From: Candidatus Falkowiibacteriota bacterium
GTDB lineage: Bacteria; Patescibacteriota; Patescibacteriia; Patescibacteriales; UBA12465
Length of the DNA: 6,083 nucleotides
NCBI GenBank assembly: GCA_903857815.1
Contig: CAIOGK010000008.1
Span: forward strand, 1-6,083
Direction of reading: 5' to 3'
Shown: positions 5,641 through 6,083 of the stretch, piece by piece
Layout: every line of letters begins with the position of its first letter
Numbering within the stretch: position 1 is the first letter of the stretch
Notes under the pieces: model-generated
What the model was told of the DNA's origin: nothing
Database searches by the model: none
The model's input: only the letters and a program-made list of their open reading frames with translations
Made by a program: the position numbers and the translations under genes

Positions 5641-5969
5641 ACGATCCTACCTATGTAGCCGATTAGAAAAAATAATGCGCCTTCTGTTAATCCTAATAGA
5701 ATAATAGTCGTGGGCGCTAAACTAACTAAGCCGATAGTAAAAATGCTCATAATCAGAAATCCGGTTTCCATAGCCATAAAAGCGCCGAAGACAACTATCC
5801 ATCTTTTTGATGGGGGCGCTAATTTGCTTTCGATTAGGACGGCTGAGGTAATTGTTGCAATTGCCGCGATGCCTATTATAGAGGCTACCAGAGCGGCAAT
5901 AAAGGCCAAGAAGGCAATTATTCCTAAAAATAAAAGCCATTTTTTTAAGAGAGATACTTTTTCTGCCAT
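5616..5969 (-). CDS. Small polytopic membrane protein of unknown function
   Basis: I do not recognise this 117-aa protein. A short charged N-terminus (MAEKVSLLKK) leads to a long hydrophobic stretch at about 11-45, long enough for one long or two short helices. A loop with charged residues (about 46-57, ESKLAPPSKR) follows, then a segment at about 58-79 and another at about 81-106, ending in a short basic tail (QMNAKK). This gives three to four transmembrane helices, small residues (Ala, Gly, Ile) throughout, and no catalytic motif or cysteines. By the positive-inside rule the termini and the 46-57 loop compete for the inside, so topology is uncertain. The ATG at 5969 lies about 34 nt downstream of the predicted transcription start, without a Shine-Dalgarno. 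It has a near-consensus promoter of its own and converges on iscS. A shorter plus-strand reading frame over the same bases is judged a shadow because it lacks a promoter and terminator and the hydrophobic pattern is coherent only here. Confidence 0.8.
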   Translation of the reverse strand: MAEKVSLLKKWLLFLGIIAFLAFIAALVASIIGIAAIATITSAVLIESKLAPPSKRWIVVFGAFMAMETGFLIMSIFTIGLVSLAPTTIILLGLTEGALFFLIGYIGRIVIQMNAKK

Positions 5970-6009
5970 GATGCTATTTTTTATTTAAAAGTCCGATTAG
6001 ATTCTTATT

Positions 6010-6038
6010 ATTTTACGAGGTTGTTATTTTTATGTCAA
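6010..6038 (-). promoter_or_regulatory. Near-consensus sigma-70 promoter of the membrane-protein gene
   Basis: Read on the minus strand: a perfect TTGACA (6038-6033), a 17-bp spacer and TAAAAT (6015-6010). This is the closest match to consensus in the window and suggests strong constitutive transcription. The start would be near 6003. Confidence 0.78.
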
Positions 6039-6041
6039 ATA

Positions 6042-6070
6042 TGGACAAGAGTTTATTTTTAGGTTAGAAT
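6042..6070 (+). promoter_or_regulatory. Probable divergent promoter for a gene beyond the right edge
   Basis: TGGACA (6042-6047), a 17-bp spacer and TAGAAT (6065-6070) each match consensus at five of six positions. Its -35 box lies three bases from the -35 box of the minus-strand promoter, so the two are back to back. The gene it would serve is outside the window. Confidence 0.45.
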
Positions 6071-6083
6071 TAAATAATTAATT

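Noticed and set aside
127..5969. UGA recoded as glycine (as in Gracilibacteria/Absconditabacteria)
   Set aside because: All five genes are full length under the standard bacterial code without in-frame UGA and end in UAG or UAA. Five stops are too few to say UGA is avoided.
5710..5988. 92-aa plus-strand ORF opposite the membrane-protein gene
   Set aside because: The minus-strand gene has a near-consensus promoter, a coherent transmembrane pattern and a terminator. The plus frame has none and runs through the other gene's start.
1..6083. CRISPR array, tRNA/rRNA genes, insertion sequence or phage remnants
   Set aside because: No regularly spaced repeats, no tRNA-like cloverleaf or rRNA-like sequence, and no transposase or integrase motifs were seen. 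Intergenic gaps are all under about 170 bp.

Overview
The window looks like ordinary housekeeping chromosome from an AT-rich bacterium. It is most likely a member of the Patescibacteria/CPR, at moderate confidence. The reasons are an enlarged and divergent adenylosuccinate synthetase, purine interconversion genes standing apart from any de novo purine cluster, compact spacing with one promoter and one terminator per unit, and A/T-rich leaders. Promoters are classical sigma-70 (TTGAxx, 16-17 bp spacer, TAxxAT), which argues against Bacteroidetes. However, none of the five starts has a Shine-Dalgarno sequence, and the first protein has a Bacteroidetes-like ...AFSQ signal-peptide end. No rRNA, tRNA, CRISPR array, insertion sequence or phage gene is visible.

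Layout: (1) 1-1052 is a monocistronic unit: sigma-70 promoter, a 286-aa exported, beta-strand-rich, porin-like protein, and an intrinsic terminator. (2) 1055-4326 is a two-gene purine operon, guaB (IMP dehydrogenase) then purA (adenylosuccinate synthetase), with its own promoter and a strong terminator. The two genes share a reading frame and are separated by one amber codon and eight further codons. (3) 4338-5598 is a monocistronic cysteine desulfurase (iscS-like) with its own promoter and a terminator that works in both directions. (4) 5601-6038, minus strand, is a 117-aa membrane protein of unknown function, convergent with iscS. It has a consensus promoter and an extra hairpin around its stop codon. 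(5) 6042-6070 is a probable divergent promoter for a gene beyond the right edge.

How the genes work together: GuaB and PurA draw on the same IMP pool, GuaB committing it toward XMP/GMP and PurA toward adenylosuccinate/AMP. Co-transcription would keep the branches in step. The cysteine desulfurase supplies persulfide sulfur for Fe-S clusters and/or tRNA thiolation and has no evident link to the purine operon. The exported protein and the small membrane protein are the two products whose function cannot be read from sequence.

I see no clear new multi-gene system. The points most worth a second look are the porin-like protein in an apparently CPR-type genome, the enlarged PurA with a QFGDTGKGK phosphate loop, the single in-frame UAG between guaB and purA, the stop-codon hairpin of the minus-strand gene, and the uniform lack of Shine-Dalgarno sequences.
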